Source: Acidobacteriota bacterium (GTDB lineage: Bacteria > Acidobacteriota > Terriglobia > Acidiferrales > UBA7541). From it: 64,000 bases of DNA. The notes beneath the pieces are model-generated. The model worked only from the letters and a program-made list of their open reading frames with translations, ran no database searches and had not been told where the DNA came from. Made by a program: the position numbers and the translations under genes. This document shows, in pieces, positions 16,878 to 24,706 of this stretch. The DNA lies in the NCBI GenBank assembly GCA_003223215.1, contig QHYH01000098.1, positions 1 to 64,000 of the forward strand. Reading direction: 5' to 3'. Position 1 is the first letter of the stretch. Every line of letters starts with the position of its first letter.

Positions 16878-18013
16878 TAGTGCAGTGCGTCATAAATAGC
16901 ATGACTTATGTCCATCTTGCGTATATCCTGCGGCCATGAGCCGAATAGCTGCACCCATCTTGCTTTCCGACCAGGAGCGAACCACCTTGCAAACGTGGGC
17001 CAGGGCCAGAAGCCAGGCGCAGCGCGTGGTTCAGCGGGCGCAGATCATTCTGCTGGCCGCCGATGGCGTCGAGAGTCAGGTGATCGCACCAGCGGCTTCG
17101 CGTCTCGCGGCCCACCGTGCAACTGTGGCGCGAACGTTTTTTGGCCTTGCGCACGGAAGGATTGCAGAAAGACGCGCCTCGTCCGGGTCGCCTTCCTGCG
17201 ATTCCCGACCATAAGGTCGCCGCGATTGTGGAGGCGACGCTGCACCGTCAACCACCGAACGCCACGCACTGGAGCACACGACTGATGGCCAAGACGCAAG
17301 GCGTCAGCGAAGCAACGGTGCGACGCATTTGGAAGCGGGCATGGTTTGAAGCCACACCGCATCTCGACGTTTAAAGTCAGTCGCGACCCGCAGTTCGTTC
17401 AGAAACTCATCGACGTAGTCGGCCTGTACCTGAACCCACCCGACAAAGCGCTGGTGTTCTGTATGGATGAAAAGAGCCAGATTCAAGCGCTCGACCGCAC
17501 GCAACCTGGTTTGCCGCTGAAACCCGGCCGCTGCGGCACGCATGACTACAAACGCCATGGCACGACCACCTTGTTCGCCGCACTGAACACGCTCGACGGC
17601 AAGGTCATTGGCGACTGCATGCTGCAACACCGGCATCAAGTATTCATCCGCTTCCTGAAGCACATCGATCAAGAGACACCGAGAGAATTTGAGCTGCACC
17701 TGATCATGGATAACTATGCCACCCGCAAGCACGCGAGCGTCAAACGCTGGTTGCGCCGCAATTCGCGTTTTCACCTGCACTTTACGCCCACTTCTTCGTC
17801 TTGGCTGAACTTGGTCGAACGTTGGTTTCGAGATCTGACACAGCAACGGCTGCGCCGTGGGTCCTTTCATCACGTAACGGAACTGATTCGTGCGATCAGC
17901 GACTACATCGACAACAACAACCAGAATCCGCGAGTCTTGGTCTGGAGCGCCTCAGTCGAACAGATCCTTACAAAGATCGCCAAATGTAAAGAAGCGTTAG
18001 ACGCACTACACTA
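16878..18013 (+). mobile_element. IS630/Tc1-like insertion sequence
   Basis: The element has terminal inverted repeats TAGTGCAGTGCGTC (16878-16891) and GACGCACTACACTA (18000-18013), 13 of 14 bases matching, with TA at both outer ends, the target duplication of IS630/Tc1 elements. It is 1136 bp and carries one transposase reading frame, disrupted twice. The stop codon of the transposase uses the terminal TA plus the first flanking G. It inserted into the small gene downstream of the M48 protease. Confidence 0.9.
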
Positions 18014-18014
18014 G
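16936..18014 (+). pseudogene. IS630 transposase with two frameshifts
   Basis: The protein is spread over three frames, each time shifted in the same direction. Frame one (from ATG 16936) holds the N-terminal helix-turn-helix (LSDQERTTLQTWARARSQAQ). Near 17100 it passes to VQLWRERFLALRTEGLQKDA and LPAIPDHKVAAIVEATLH. Near 17340 it passes to [17 protein letters not shown]. The catalytic triad is intact: Asp in [12 protein letters not shown], Asp in [11 protein letters not shown] and Glu in WLNLVERWF. Programmed frameshifting is known in some IS630 relatives, but two separate shifts suggest an inactive gene. Confidence 0.85.
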
Positions 18015-18064
18015 CTGTTGGCTTCCCTTTTGCAACCATAACGGCATTTCCCATGCGAAACGCC

Positions 18065-20038
18065 TCACGGTTTTTGCGGCGGGTCGGGCCTCGGCAGGCC
18101 GGGAAGCTCCTCCTGCCGGATCTGAGGTTTTGGCGGAGCGTCCATCTGGGTGGCGGCTTCCGTGCCTGGGGCGGGTGAGGCTGGTGCATTCTCCACGAGG
18201 CGCGTCAGGTAAAACATGAACGGGGTGATCTGGAACGGGGTATTCTCCCCTTCGGCCACGGTCCCCACCGGTTTGGACTTCAGCATGCGTAACTGATCGT
18301 TCCACGGATCAACCTTAACGCGTCCGCCGAGCGGGAGCGCCACGATCGCGTTGGCCGCTGGCTTTTCCTCGGGCGGAGTCGCCGGCTTATCGCTCGCAGA
18401 AGATTTGTCCGCCGGCGCCGGCCGAGCGGACGCCGCCGTCCAGCCGGCCGAAACGCTGTCCCCTAGGTGCGGACTGATCAGGTTCGGAATTTCCTTCGCG
18501 CGACTCCGGGCCGCGTCCAAAAACAGTTGCGCGCTCGCAGCCTTGTCCTTGTAAGGCGAATTCTTCAGCAGCTCCATCCCTTTTTGGCGTGCCGCTTCTT
18601 CCTCATCCGGAGTGCGCGCAAAATCAAAATGCTTGAACGTGTCCTTATCGTCGAACCGCAGCCGGCTGAAGAACGCATACTGCGAGTCGATGCGGTGTCC
18701 CAGGACGATGTGGCCCAGTTCGTGCGCCAGTATGGCCGCGAGACTGGCTTCGTCCGGCAGCACGTCAATCAACCCGCGGCTCAGCACGATGCTGTGCCCG
18801 AGCGTGAACGACTCGAGCGTCGAGGTCATCAACACGCGGCAGCGCACTTCGGGCTGGATGTCGAGATCATTCGTGACCTCCAGGTTGTTGACCACCGTCT
18901 CGAGCACTTTGTCCACTTCGCCGTAGGGCGCCAGCAGGCCCAGCCGCTCGAGCCGGTCCGTCACATTGTCTTCTGCCTGATGGTCCCAGGAACGCTCCGC
19001 CTGTAGCGGCGAATAATCATTCTGATTTTCCGACTGGTCGCGGACTCCCGCCGAAGACTCGATGAGCACCTTGCTCAACTCTTGTTGCTGCCGGGCGTGC
19101 CCCAGGTTGTAGCCCCAAAGCCGCGTCTGCGCGCGAAATGCCTTGTATCCGATGTTCACGGACCGCTTGTCGCGCACGCTGCCTTCTTCGCTGTAAATGA
19201 ACGAAGGGAGCCAGAGGTTTTTCCCGACGTTGGCGCGCCAACTGTCGAAATTGAAGTAGTTGCTGGTCAGCGACGACCCGCCATACGCGCCGTCGAAACG
19301 CACGATGTGAAAATCCTGATCCTCCACCCAGATGCGTCCGACGAAGCGTCCTTTATCCTTCCTGCTTACCGGATCGACGTCAAAAACCAGGCAGCGCACC
19401 TCGCCCAAAAACTCGCGCCGCACATACTCCAACCGGTAATGCGAGCGGTCGAAGCTGTTAACGTCCAGGTAAATCATCTGCAGGAAGCCGCGCGGGAGAA
19501 ACTCCGAGTTGAAGAACTCTCCCCAGCTTCCGATCAGCTTGTGCTTTATGCCCTGGTCGCGGTCGAGCGGCTCCAGTTCGACGCCCTTCGAGAGTTCGGC
19601 GCGGCCGAGATAATATTTGTCGCCGGCGGGAGCTGCCCCGAGCTGCTTATCCGGCCGGAGATACTGGATGTAGGTCTCGACCAGCGGCGAGTACTGGCGA
19701 AGCAGACCGACTTCGGTCCGCTCCTGCGCCATAATCTTTTCGACCACCTCTTCGGAGGTTAATGGCCGCTGCGTTGCGAAGGCCGGAAGCGAGGGTTGCG
19801 CGCCGGCCGCCTGCGGCAAGGGCTGGTCCGCGGGGGCTGGGGGCGCTTGCTGAGGGGTTGGAGCCGGCGGGGATTGCTGCGCGCCTGCTCCGGAGGGCAA
19901 CTGGGCACTTGCCGTCGGCGGCCAAAGCAGAAGAGCCAGCGCCAGCAGCGCAAGCAAAGCCGCCGCGGGTGGCGCAAAATTGGCCAAAACCGGCCGCGGG
20001 CGGGATGTTGAGGCAAGCAAAATCCTGGGGCTGCGCAT
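18065..20038 (-). CDS. M48-family zinc metalloprotease, exported
   Basis: A 657-residue protein with a long signal/anchor (ALLALLALALLLWPPTASAQ) and Pro/Gln/Ala-rich linker. The first half (about 120-320) is a beta-rich domain of unknown function (HYRLEYVRREFLGEVRCLVF, DQDFHIVRFDGAYGGSSL). The peptidase domain follows: SIVLSRGLIDVLPDEASLAA, then the zinc motif LAHELGHIVLGH near residue 445. The C-terminus is disordered and Pro-rich. M48 proteins act in envelope protein quality control. The upstream region 20039-20478 holds no gene. A small membrane-protein gene originally followed it with an overlapping ribosome site. Confidence 0.85.
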   Translation of the reverse strand: MRSPRILLASTSRPRPVLANFAPPAAALLALLALALLLWPPTASAQLPSGAGAQQSPPAPTPQQAPPAPADQPLPQAAGAQPSLPAFATQRPLTSEEVVEKIMAQERTEVGLLRQYSPLVETYIQYLRPDKQLGAAPAGDKYYLGRAELSKGVELEPLDRDQGIKHKLIGSWGEFFNSEFLPRGFLQMIYLDVNSFDRSHYRLEYVRREFLGEVRCLVFDVDPVSRKDKGRFVGRIWVEDQDFHIVRFDGAYGGSSLTSNYFNFDSWRANVGKNLWLPSFIYSEEGSVRDKRSVNIGYKAFRAQTRLWGYNLGHARQQQELSKVLIESSAGVRDQSENQNDYSPLQAERSWDHQAEDNVTDRLERLGLLAPYGEVDKVLETVVNNLEVTNDLDIQPEVRCRVLMTSTLESFTLGHSIVLSRGLIDVLPDEASLAAILAHELGHIVLGHRIDSQYAFFSRLRFDDKDTFKHFDFARTPDEEEAARQKGMELLKNSPYKDKAASAQLFLDAARSRAKEIPNLISPHLGDSVSAGWTAASARPAPADKSSASDKPATPPEEKPAANAIVALPLGGRVKVDPWNDQLRMLKSKPVGTVAEGENTPFQITPFMFYLTRLVENAPASPAPGTEAATQMDAPPKPQIRQEELPGLPRPDPPQKP

Positions 20039-20478
20039 GACGCCTCCCAGACGGGACCTAATGAATGGGCTGTAATTCGCAGCGTAACCCCAAGGACAGC
20101 CGGTGCCACCTGTCCTTAAGGGCAGTTTCCGGCCAGCCGTTCGCGCGGAGGGCGAACATTAATCGTAAGTTGTGGACGGTAAGTCGCGACTGGCGATATG
20201 GCAACCGCGGTTGGACTCGAGCGCCTTACCGGCCGTGCGAATTCGTGTCAAGGCGGAGACGCTCGGAGAAGAACTGGTCATCCACAACTCTGGCCATGGG
20301 GAGCCGACATTACGCTCGCCTGGGATAACCTCGCAAACCTGGCACCAGCGTTTGCTTCCGGGCGAGCTGGGGCGGTGCCCGGATACAGAGCTAACTGCAC
20401 AACTAAACGCCAGAGGCGGGGTCGCGGCAGGCTAGCCCAAGGCTAGCCCGGCCAAATCAAGAGGGAGTGCCAGCGAAC
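20039..20478. other. Divergent intergenic region
   Basis: This 440-bp stretch separates the leftward M48 gene from the rightward phosphoesterase gene and must hold both promoters. I see no coding sequence and no clear operator. Confidence 0.5.
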
Positions 20479-21843
20479 ATGCGGCTTCAGAATCCCATTC
20501 TGATTCTTCCGGCTGCGGCTTGCCTGCTTGCCGCCGGATTGCTCGTGAACTCCGGCGGATGTGGGGGAAGCGGAACAACGGTTACGCCGCCACCCCCTCC
20601 GTCGCCCTTTGGGCAGAAAATTCAGCACGTGGTGGTGATCTTTCAAGAGAATCGCACGCCGGATAATCTTTTCCACGGGCTGCCCAATGCGGATATCGCC
20701 GCGAGCGGCGTGAACTCGCTCGGGCAAACTATCACTTTGCAACCGATCACCCTGGCGAATAACTACGACCTGAGCCACGCGCATACGGCTTTCGTAAAGA
20801 TGTATGACGGCGGGAAAATGGATGGAGCCGATCTTGTGGGCTTGGGCTGCCAGGCGGGGGCCGTGGGCTGTCCGCCGCCGAACCCGCAGTTCATGTACGT
20901 CAATCCATCGGAAGTGGCGCCGTATTTCCAATTGGCAGAGACGTACACGTTTGGCGACCGCATGTTCCAGACGAATCAGGGGCCGAGCTTCCCGGCGCAC
21001 CAATTCATTATTTCCGGCACTTCCGTGCCGACGGCGACGAGCAATCTGTTTGCGTCGGAGAATCCGCACGTGCCCACGGCGGGCGCAGTCGTGGGCTGCA
21101 CGGCTCCTGCGGGTGAGTTTGTGCTGCTGATCGATCCTACGGGGGCGGAGAATTCATCGCAGTATCCATGCTTCGAGCATCCGACGCTCGTGGATGAGCT
21201 GGACGCAAAATCCGTTGCCTGGAAATACTACACGCCGACGCCGGGCTCGATCTGGACGGGGCCGAACGCCATCGAGCATCTGCGCATGGGCCCGGACTGG
21301 ACCAGCAGCGTAATCACACCGTCGACGCAGATTTTGACGGACATCACGAACGGGCAACTGGCGCAGGTGAGCTGGGTCATACCCACTGCGGCGGCTTCCG
21401 ATCATGCGTCTTCGAACGACGGCTCCGGTCCGTCGTGGGTGGCTTCGATTGTAAACGCTGTAGGGAATAGCCAATTCTGGTCGAGCACGGCGATCATTAT
21501 TACCTGGGACGACTGGGGCGGGTGGTATGACCACGTGGCGCCGAAAATCACGAATTCCTATGAATACGGTTTCCGCGTCCCGCTGATCGTGGTGTCACCA
21601 TTCGCGAAGCCCGCCTACGTGTCGCATGTGACGCACGATTTTGGGAGCATCCTGAAGTTTATTGAGGAGGTCTTTCAGGTGCCCACCCTTGGGTACGCGG
21701 ATACGCCGGCCGACGACCTTTCTGATTGCTTTGACCTCACGCGAACTCCGGGGCCTTTTCAATTCATCGCTGCACCGCGGGACGCAACGTTCTTTCTGAA
21801 CGACAAGCGCCCTGCAGAAGGCCCGGATAACGACGATTTGTGA
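20479..21843 (+). CDS. Phosphoesterase family protein (phospholipase C/acid phosphatase-like), exported
   Basis: A 454-residue protein; I choose ATG 20479 because AGAGGGA lies 12 bases upstream, too close to the alternative GTG at 20467. The N-terminus is hydrophobic (LILPAAACLLAAGLLVNSGG) and ends at a Cys, possibly a weak lipobox. The family signature IQHVVVIFQENRTPDNLFHG begins the catalytic domain, with the metal/nucleophile region and later HASSNDGSGPSWVASIVNAV and IIITWDDWGGWYDHVAP. Members hydrolyse phosphate esters of lipids or nucleotides outside the cell. It ends NDKRPAEGPDNDDL and stands alone. Confidence 0.85.
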   Translation: MRLQNPILILPAAACLLAAGLLVNSGGCGGSGTTVTPPPPPSPFGQKIQHVVVIFQENRTPDNLFHGLPNADIAASGVNSLGQTITLQPITLANNYDLSHAHTAFVKMYDGGKMDGADLVGLGCQAGAVGCPPPNPQFMYVNPSEVAPYFQLAETYTFGDRMFQTNQGPSFPAHQFIISGTSVPTATSNLFASENPHVPTAGAVVGCTAPAGEFVLLIDPTGAENSSQYPCFEHPTLVDELDAKSVAWKYYTPTPGSIWTGPNAIEHLRMGPDWTSSVITPSTQILTDITNGQLAQVSWVIPTAAASDHASSNDGSGPSWVASIVNAVGNSQFWSSTAIIITWDDWGGWYDHVAPKITNSYEYGFRVPLIVVSPFAKPAYVSHVTHDFGSILKFIEEVFQVPTLGYADTPADDLSDCFDLTRTPGPFQFIAAPRDATFFLNDKRPAEGPDNDDL

Positions 21844-22108
21844 AGGTACTACTACCTACCTTGCGGCCGAGACGAATACCACGAGGTACTAGGGTATTCA
21901 CTGGATTGCTATTCCAGCGGATGACATCTACTTTGGGTCACGGCCCGAAATCCTCGAAGAGAGCAAGAAGAACAAAAATAACAACTGAAGCTAAGGTTCC
22001 GCAGCCAAACCAGCTACCGAGAGCCAAGCACCCAGCCCGACCTTCCGTGCACCAGCCCTGTTCGTGCAGGTTACCAGCTCAAGTTCCTTGAAAAGGGGCG
22101 CATAGGGG
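21844..22108. other. Intergenic region before the PilZ gene
   Basis: 265 bp with no recognisable gene. No strong hairpin followed by a T run is evident after the phosphoesterase stop. Confidence 0.4.
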
Positions 22109-22477
22109 ATGAATCTGGATAGCCGCCTCACCGGCAGAGAAGAAAAAAGGCTCCCAATTATGATGGAAGTGAAACTCGCGCCCGTCGCGGGTGCGACGAG
22201 CGGGCCGCCTGAAAGGACCATCACCGATAATATGAGTCCGCATGGCATCCGCGTGCGCTCGACATGCGAGTGGCGGCTTGGCGAGCAGGCAGAGATTGTT
22301 CCCACGAAGGGGGGAACGCCCATGAGGGGCGAGGTGGTCTACTGCCAAAAAGTTGAAGGTGGGCGCTTCTTTGTGGGTCTAAGGTTTGCGAGCAGCCGCG
22401 TCCCGTGGTCTATCCTGCAGCGGTTTAACGGCCTGCTTCTCGGGGATATCTTTTGCGCCATGCGATGGAAAGCTTAG
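22109..22477 (+). CDS. PilZ-domain protein
   Basis: A 122-residue cytoplasmic protein. It begins MNLDSRLTGREEKRLPIMME, with the RxxxR-like arginines expected to contact cyclic di-GMP, and continues with TDNMSPHGIRVRS (the D/NxSxxG element) and RGEVVYCQKVEGGRFFVGLR, the PilZ barrel. The ligand motif looks complete, so it may bind c-di-GMP. Its stop overlaps by 4 bases the convergent HEAT-repeat gene that ends at 22474. The target pathway is not shown by the neighbours. Confidence 0.8.
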   Translation: MNLDSRLTGREEKRLPIMMEVKLAPVAGATSGPPERTITDNMSPHGIRVRSTCEWRLGEQAEIVPTKGGTPMRGEVVYCQKVEGGRFFVGLRFASSRVPWSILQRFNGLLLGDIFCAMRWKA

Positions 22478-23394
22478 GGCTCGCTGGAGGCCCGGGAACG
22501 GATGGCTTGATCGGCGAGGAGAGCTTGCTCGCGGATGCGGTCGGGGATGTCGCGGGATTCGCGTTCGTAGGGGCGAATCGCCGGTAAGTCCTCGGCGCGG
22601 CCGATGATGTACAGCGCGCGCAGGGCTTCCCAGACTTGTTCGTCGCCGGGATCGACGACGGCGATTTCCTCACCGGCGGCGACGCTGGCTCCCGCGGCGG
22701 CAGAGAGCGAGTGGATGCGGCCGCTGATCGGCGAGCGCAGATCCGTCCTCTTTTCGGAGCCGTAGCTGAGTTTGGCGATGATGCCGCCTTGATGGATGGC
22801 GGTGCCTGGTCTGTCTGCGTCGATGATATGACCGCCGAATGGGGCGACGATGTGAACAGGCTCGAGCAGCGCCACGATTTGCGCGCGGCCCGATGCGTCG
22901 CGGAAGCGCACCAGCGAGAGTGCCGCGTTGCCCCGCACTATGGGCGAAGAATCCTGCAACATCTTTAATAGGGCTTCGTGGAACCCTGCCCCGGAAGGGT
23001 CTTGCCCCATGACCCACGCGTCGGTGTTGCGCACTTCCTCGACGGGATAGGTCGAGAGGCGGACGAGTACGGGATACCAGCGCGCGGCCGAATCTTGGCG
23101 TGTGATGCGCTCGCCGACTTGCACCAGAGCCTGCTGGATGTGGCGGGGGTGCTTGTCGTCGGTCAGATATTCCGTGATCTGCCGGTCGGAGAGGCGGCGG
23201 CCAAACCAGCTGTTCCACCAGAACAGAAAGGGAAGCAGCACGATGAGCCACGCGGCGAGATAGAAGAGAAGACGCGTGCGCGTGGACATGCCGTCGGCAG
23301 ATTGGCCGGACGCCGCGCCAGTTTGCGGCGCGGAAGCTTCTTTCAGGAGTGCTTCCACATCACCGTTTGACGAAGAGCGTGAGGGGGTGTCCAT
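22474..23394 (-). CDS. Membrane-anchored HEAT-repeat protein with a biotinyl/lipoyl-like domain
   Basis: From ATG 23394 this is a 306-residue protein. After about 45 polar residues a membrane helix (LLFYLAAWLIVLLPFLFWW) is followed by HEAT-like repeats (ITRQDSAARWYPVLVRLSTY, ALLKMLQDSSPIVRGNAALS). A barrel-sandwich hybrid comes next (IVAPFGGHIID, AIHQGGIIAKLSYG, RSPISGRIHSLSAAAG, VAAGEEIAVVDPG) and resembles the lipoyl/biotinyl fold without the modified-lysine motif, as in membrane-fusion proteins. It is the last gene of the bc-complex operon. A role in assembly or regulation of that complex is an inference. Confidence 0.7.
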   Translation of the reverse strand: MDTPSRSSSNGDVEALLKEASAPQTGAASGQSADGMSTRTRLLFYLAAWLIVLLPFLFWWNSWFGRRLSDRQITEYLTDDKHPRHIQQALVQVGERITRQDSAARWYPVLVRLSTYPVEEVRNTDAWVMGQDPSGAGFHEALLKMLQDSSPIVRGNAALSLVRFRDASGRAQIVALLEPVHIVAPFGGHIIDADRPGTAIHQGGIIAKLSYGSEKRTDLRSPISGRIHSLSAAAGASVAAGEEIAVVDPGDEQVWEALRALYIIGRAEDLPAIRPYERESRDIPDRIREQALLADQAIRSRASSEP

Positions 23395-23535
23395 GCTGGT
23401 GGATGAGTTTGTCAAAAAGAAGGCCGAGAAGCAAAAGGCTCGGGCCTCTCGAGTCCTGGCCGCGGCAGATTCCAACCCCTCCCAGCCCAGGCGCCCTTCG
23501 ACCGTGCTGCGAGTAAACAAGCTCCGCCGCTCGAA

Positions 23536-23763
23536 TTAACCTTCGTCGGAGGGCGAGCCGGGCTTGGACGGGCCAGCCGGCTTGTTTTTGCCGCGAAGCT
23601 CCCAGAAAGCATTGAGAAAGAAGACGGCAGAGAGGCTGAGCATGATGAGAATCTCGAACAGCCCGTCGACCGTGGTCATCGTGCCACTGACGACGATCCA
23701 GGCAATGCCAGCAAGCGGAATCAGCCCAAGCACGATGGAGATCAAGAGCATCACGGCAAGCAA
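23536..23763 (-). CDS. Small two-helix membrane protein of the bc operon
   Basis: A 75-residue protein with two hydrophobic helices (LAVMLLISIVLGLIPLAGIA, then LFEILIMLSLSAVFFLNAFW) and a short Pro/Ser/Gly tail. It lies between the lipoprotein and the HEAT/biotinyl protein on the same strand. Its location suggests a small accessory subunit of the quinol-oxidising complex. I recognise no named family. Confidence 0.6.
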   Translation of the reverse strand: MLAVMLLISIVLGLIPLAGIAWIVVSGTMTTVDGLFEILIMLSLSAVFFLNAFWELRGKNKPAGPSKPGSPSDEG

Positions 23764-23888
23764 GTCGCCTCCTCACATTTCGCGTAAGCTCAGTATCAAG
23801 CGATAAGCACGTTCCTCGTCTGCAGCGTTTGCCTGCGGCAGGCGCCGCGGAATGGAAATGGCCATGGAAAATCGTTTCGTCACGCCCA

Positions 23889-24665
23889 CTACGGTTTGAA
23901 CGTCTCGTCGACCGTCTTATTGTCTTTGGCCGCGAGCGTGACTTTCTCGTCTTTTTCGCCAAGCTTTTCGTGGACGAAAGCCAGGGTATAGTCGCCTGGC
24001 GGCAAGCCCTTGATCTCAAACTTCCCGTCGGCGTCCGTGACCGCGTAGAAGGGACTCTTCACCACGTTGATGTACATCTTCATCCACGGATGCTGGTTAC
24101 ACTTGACGGGAAGAAGAATTTCTTCGCGCGCAAAACTCTTGTCAAGGGGGGCGGACTGCGGTGGTTGCGATTCGTTCCATTCGCGGTTGTCTTTTGGCTG
24201 GGGGTGAATGTTGTGCGTGGTGGGGTCGCTGTTGACGATCTTGACCTCCTGGCCGATCATCACGCCGAGCATGTGCGGATGGTATTTGCAGCCGCTCTGG
24301 TCGAGAGTGACGGGTTGTTTCGGCACATCGAAAGTGCGACTGCCAAGGCCGTCCTTGACATAGACGAACACGTTGGCGAGGTGGCCGCCGCTGGCGAGGA
24401 GGGCTTCCGCGGTGTTCGTGCCCTTGCAGGCGGGGTCCTGGCTCATGTCGATTTTCGCGCCCGCGGGCGCTGTGCCCTCAAATTTGACAGTGCCGGCGAC
24501 GGTGGCAACCGTGGCGGGATCGACAGGCGCGGCGGTCGGGGCCGCCGCGGGAGCAGCCGCGGGCTGCTCGGCAGTTTCCTCCTTCTTGCCGCCACATCCG
24601 GCGAGGAGGACGAATCCACATGCCACGGGCATACCGAGAATTGTCACCCAGGTTTTCGTTTTCAT
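23889..24665 (-). CDS. Lipoprotein with cupredoxin-like and carboxypeptidase-regulatory-like parts
   Basis: From ATG 24665 the protein has a lipoprotein signal (FVLLAGCGG) and an Ala/Pro-rich linker. A beta-sandwich follows (VATVAGTVKFEGTAPAG, GHLANVFVYVKDGLGSRTFD), with a histidine/cysteine set spread over CKYHPHMLGVMIGQEVKIVN, DPTTHNIHPQP and VKCNQHPWMKMYINV that looks like a cupredoxin copper site (His, Cys, His, Met). The C-terminus (DADGKFEIKGLPPGDYTLAF) is a carboxypeptidase-regulatory-like fold. It follows the multihaem cytochrome gene by 41 bp. It could be the copper electron carrier between the bc complex and the oxidase. Confidence 0.75.
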   Translation of the reverse strand: MKTKTWVTILGMPVACGFVLLAGCGGKKEETAEQPAAAPAAAPTAAPVDPATVATVAGTVKFEGTAPAGAKIDMSQDPACKGTNTAEALLASGGHLANVFVYVKDGLGSRTFDVPKQPVTLDQSGCKYHPHMLGVMIGQEVKIVNSDPTTHNIHPQPKDNREWNESQPPQSAPLDKSFAREEILLPVKCNQHPWMKMYINVVKSPFYAVTDADGKFEIKGLPPGDYTLAFVHEKLGEKDEKVTLAAKDNKTVDETFKP

Positions 24666-24706
24666 TTTGTGCCCTCTTCCTGAGAATGGGAATCTCACAG
24701 AAAATC

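Larger units (their letters stand above)
16699..18054 (-). pseudogene. Small single-membrane-segment protein split by the IS630 element
   Basis: Removing 16878-18013 except one TA restores one reverse-strand frame of 73 codons. It runs from ATG 18054-18052 (MGNAVMVAKGKPTA, bases 18054-18014) across the TA into ACFAHPEPEGMAALP and a C-terminal membrane helix DGIIAMAFLICSTMTLLLGW ending at 16699. A TGAGG ribosome site overlaps the stop of the upstream M48 gene, so it would be translationally coupled to it. The frame restoration is direct evidence for a real gene; function is unknown. A shortened product could still start at the internal ATG at 16842. Confidence 0.6.
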
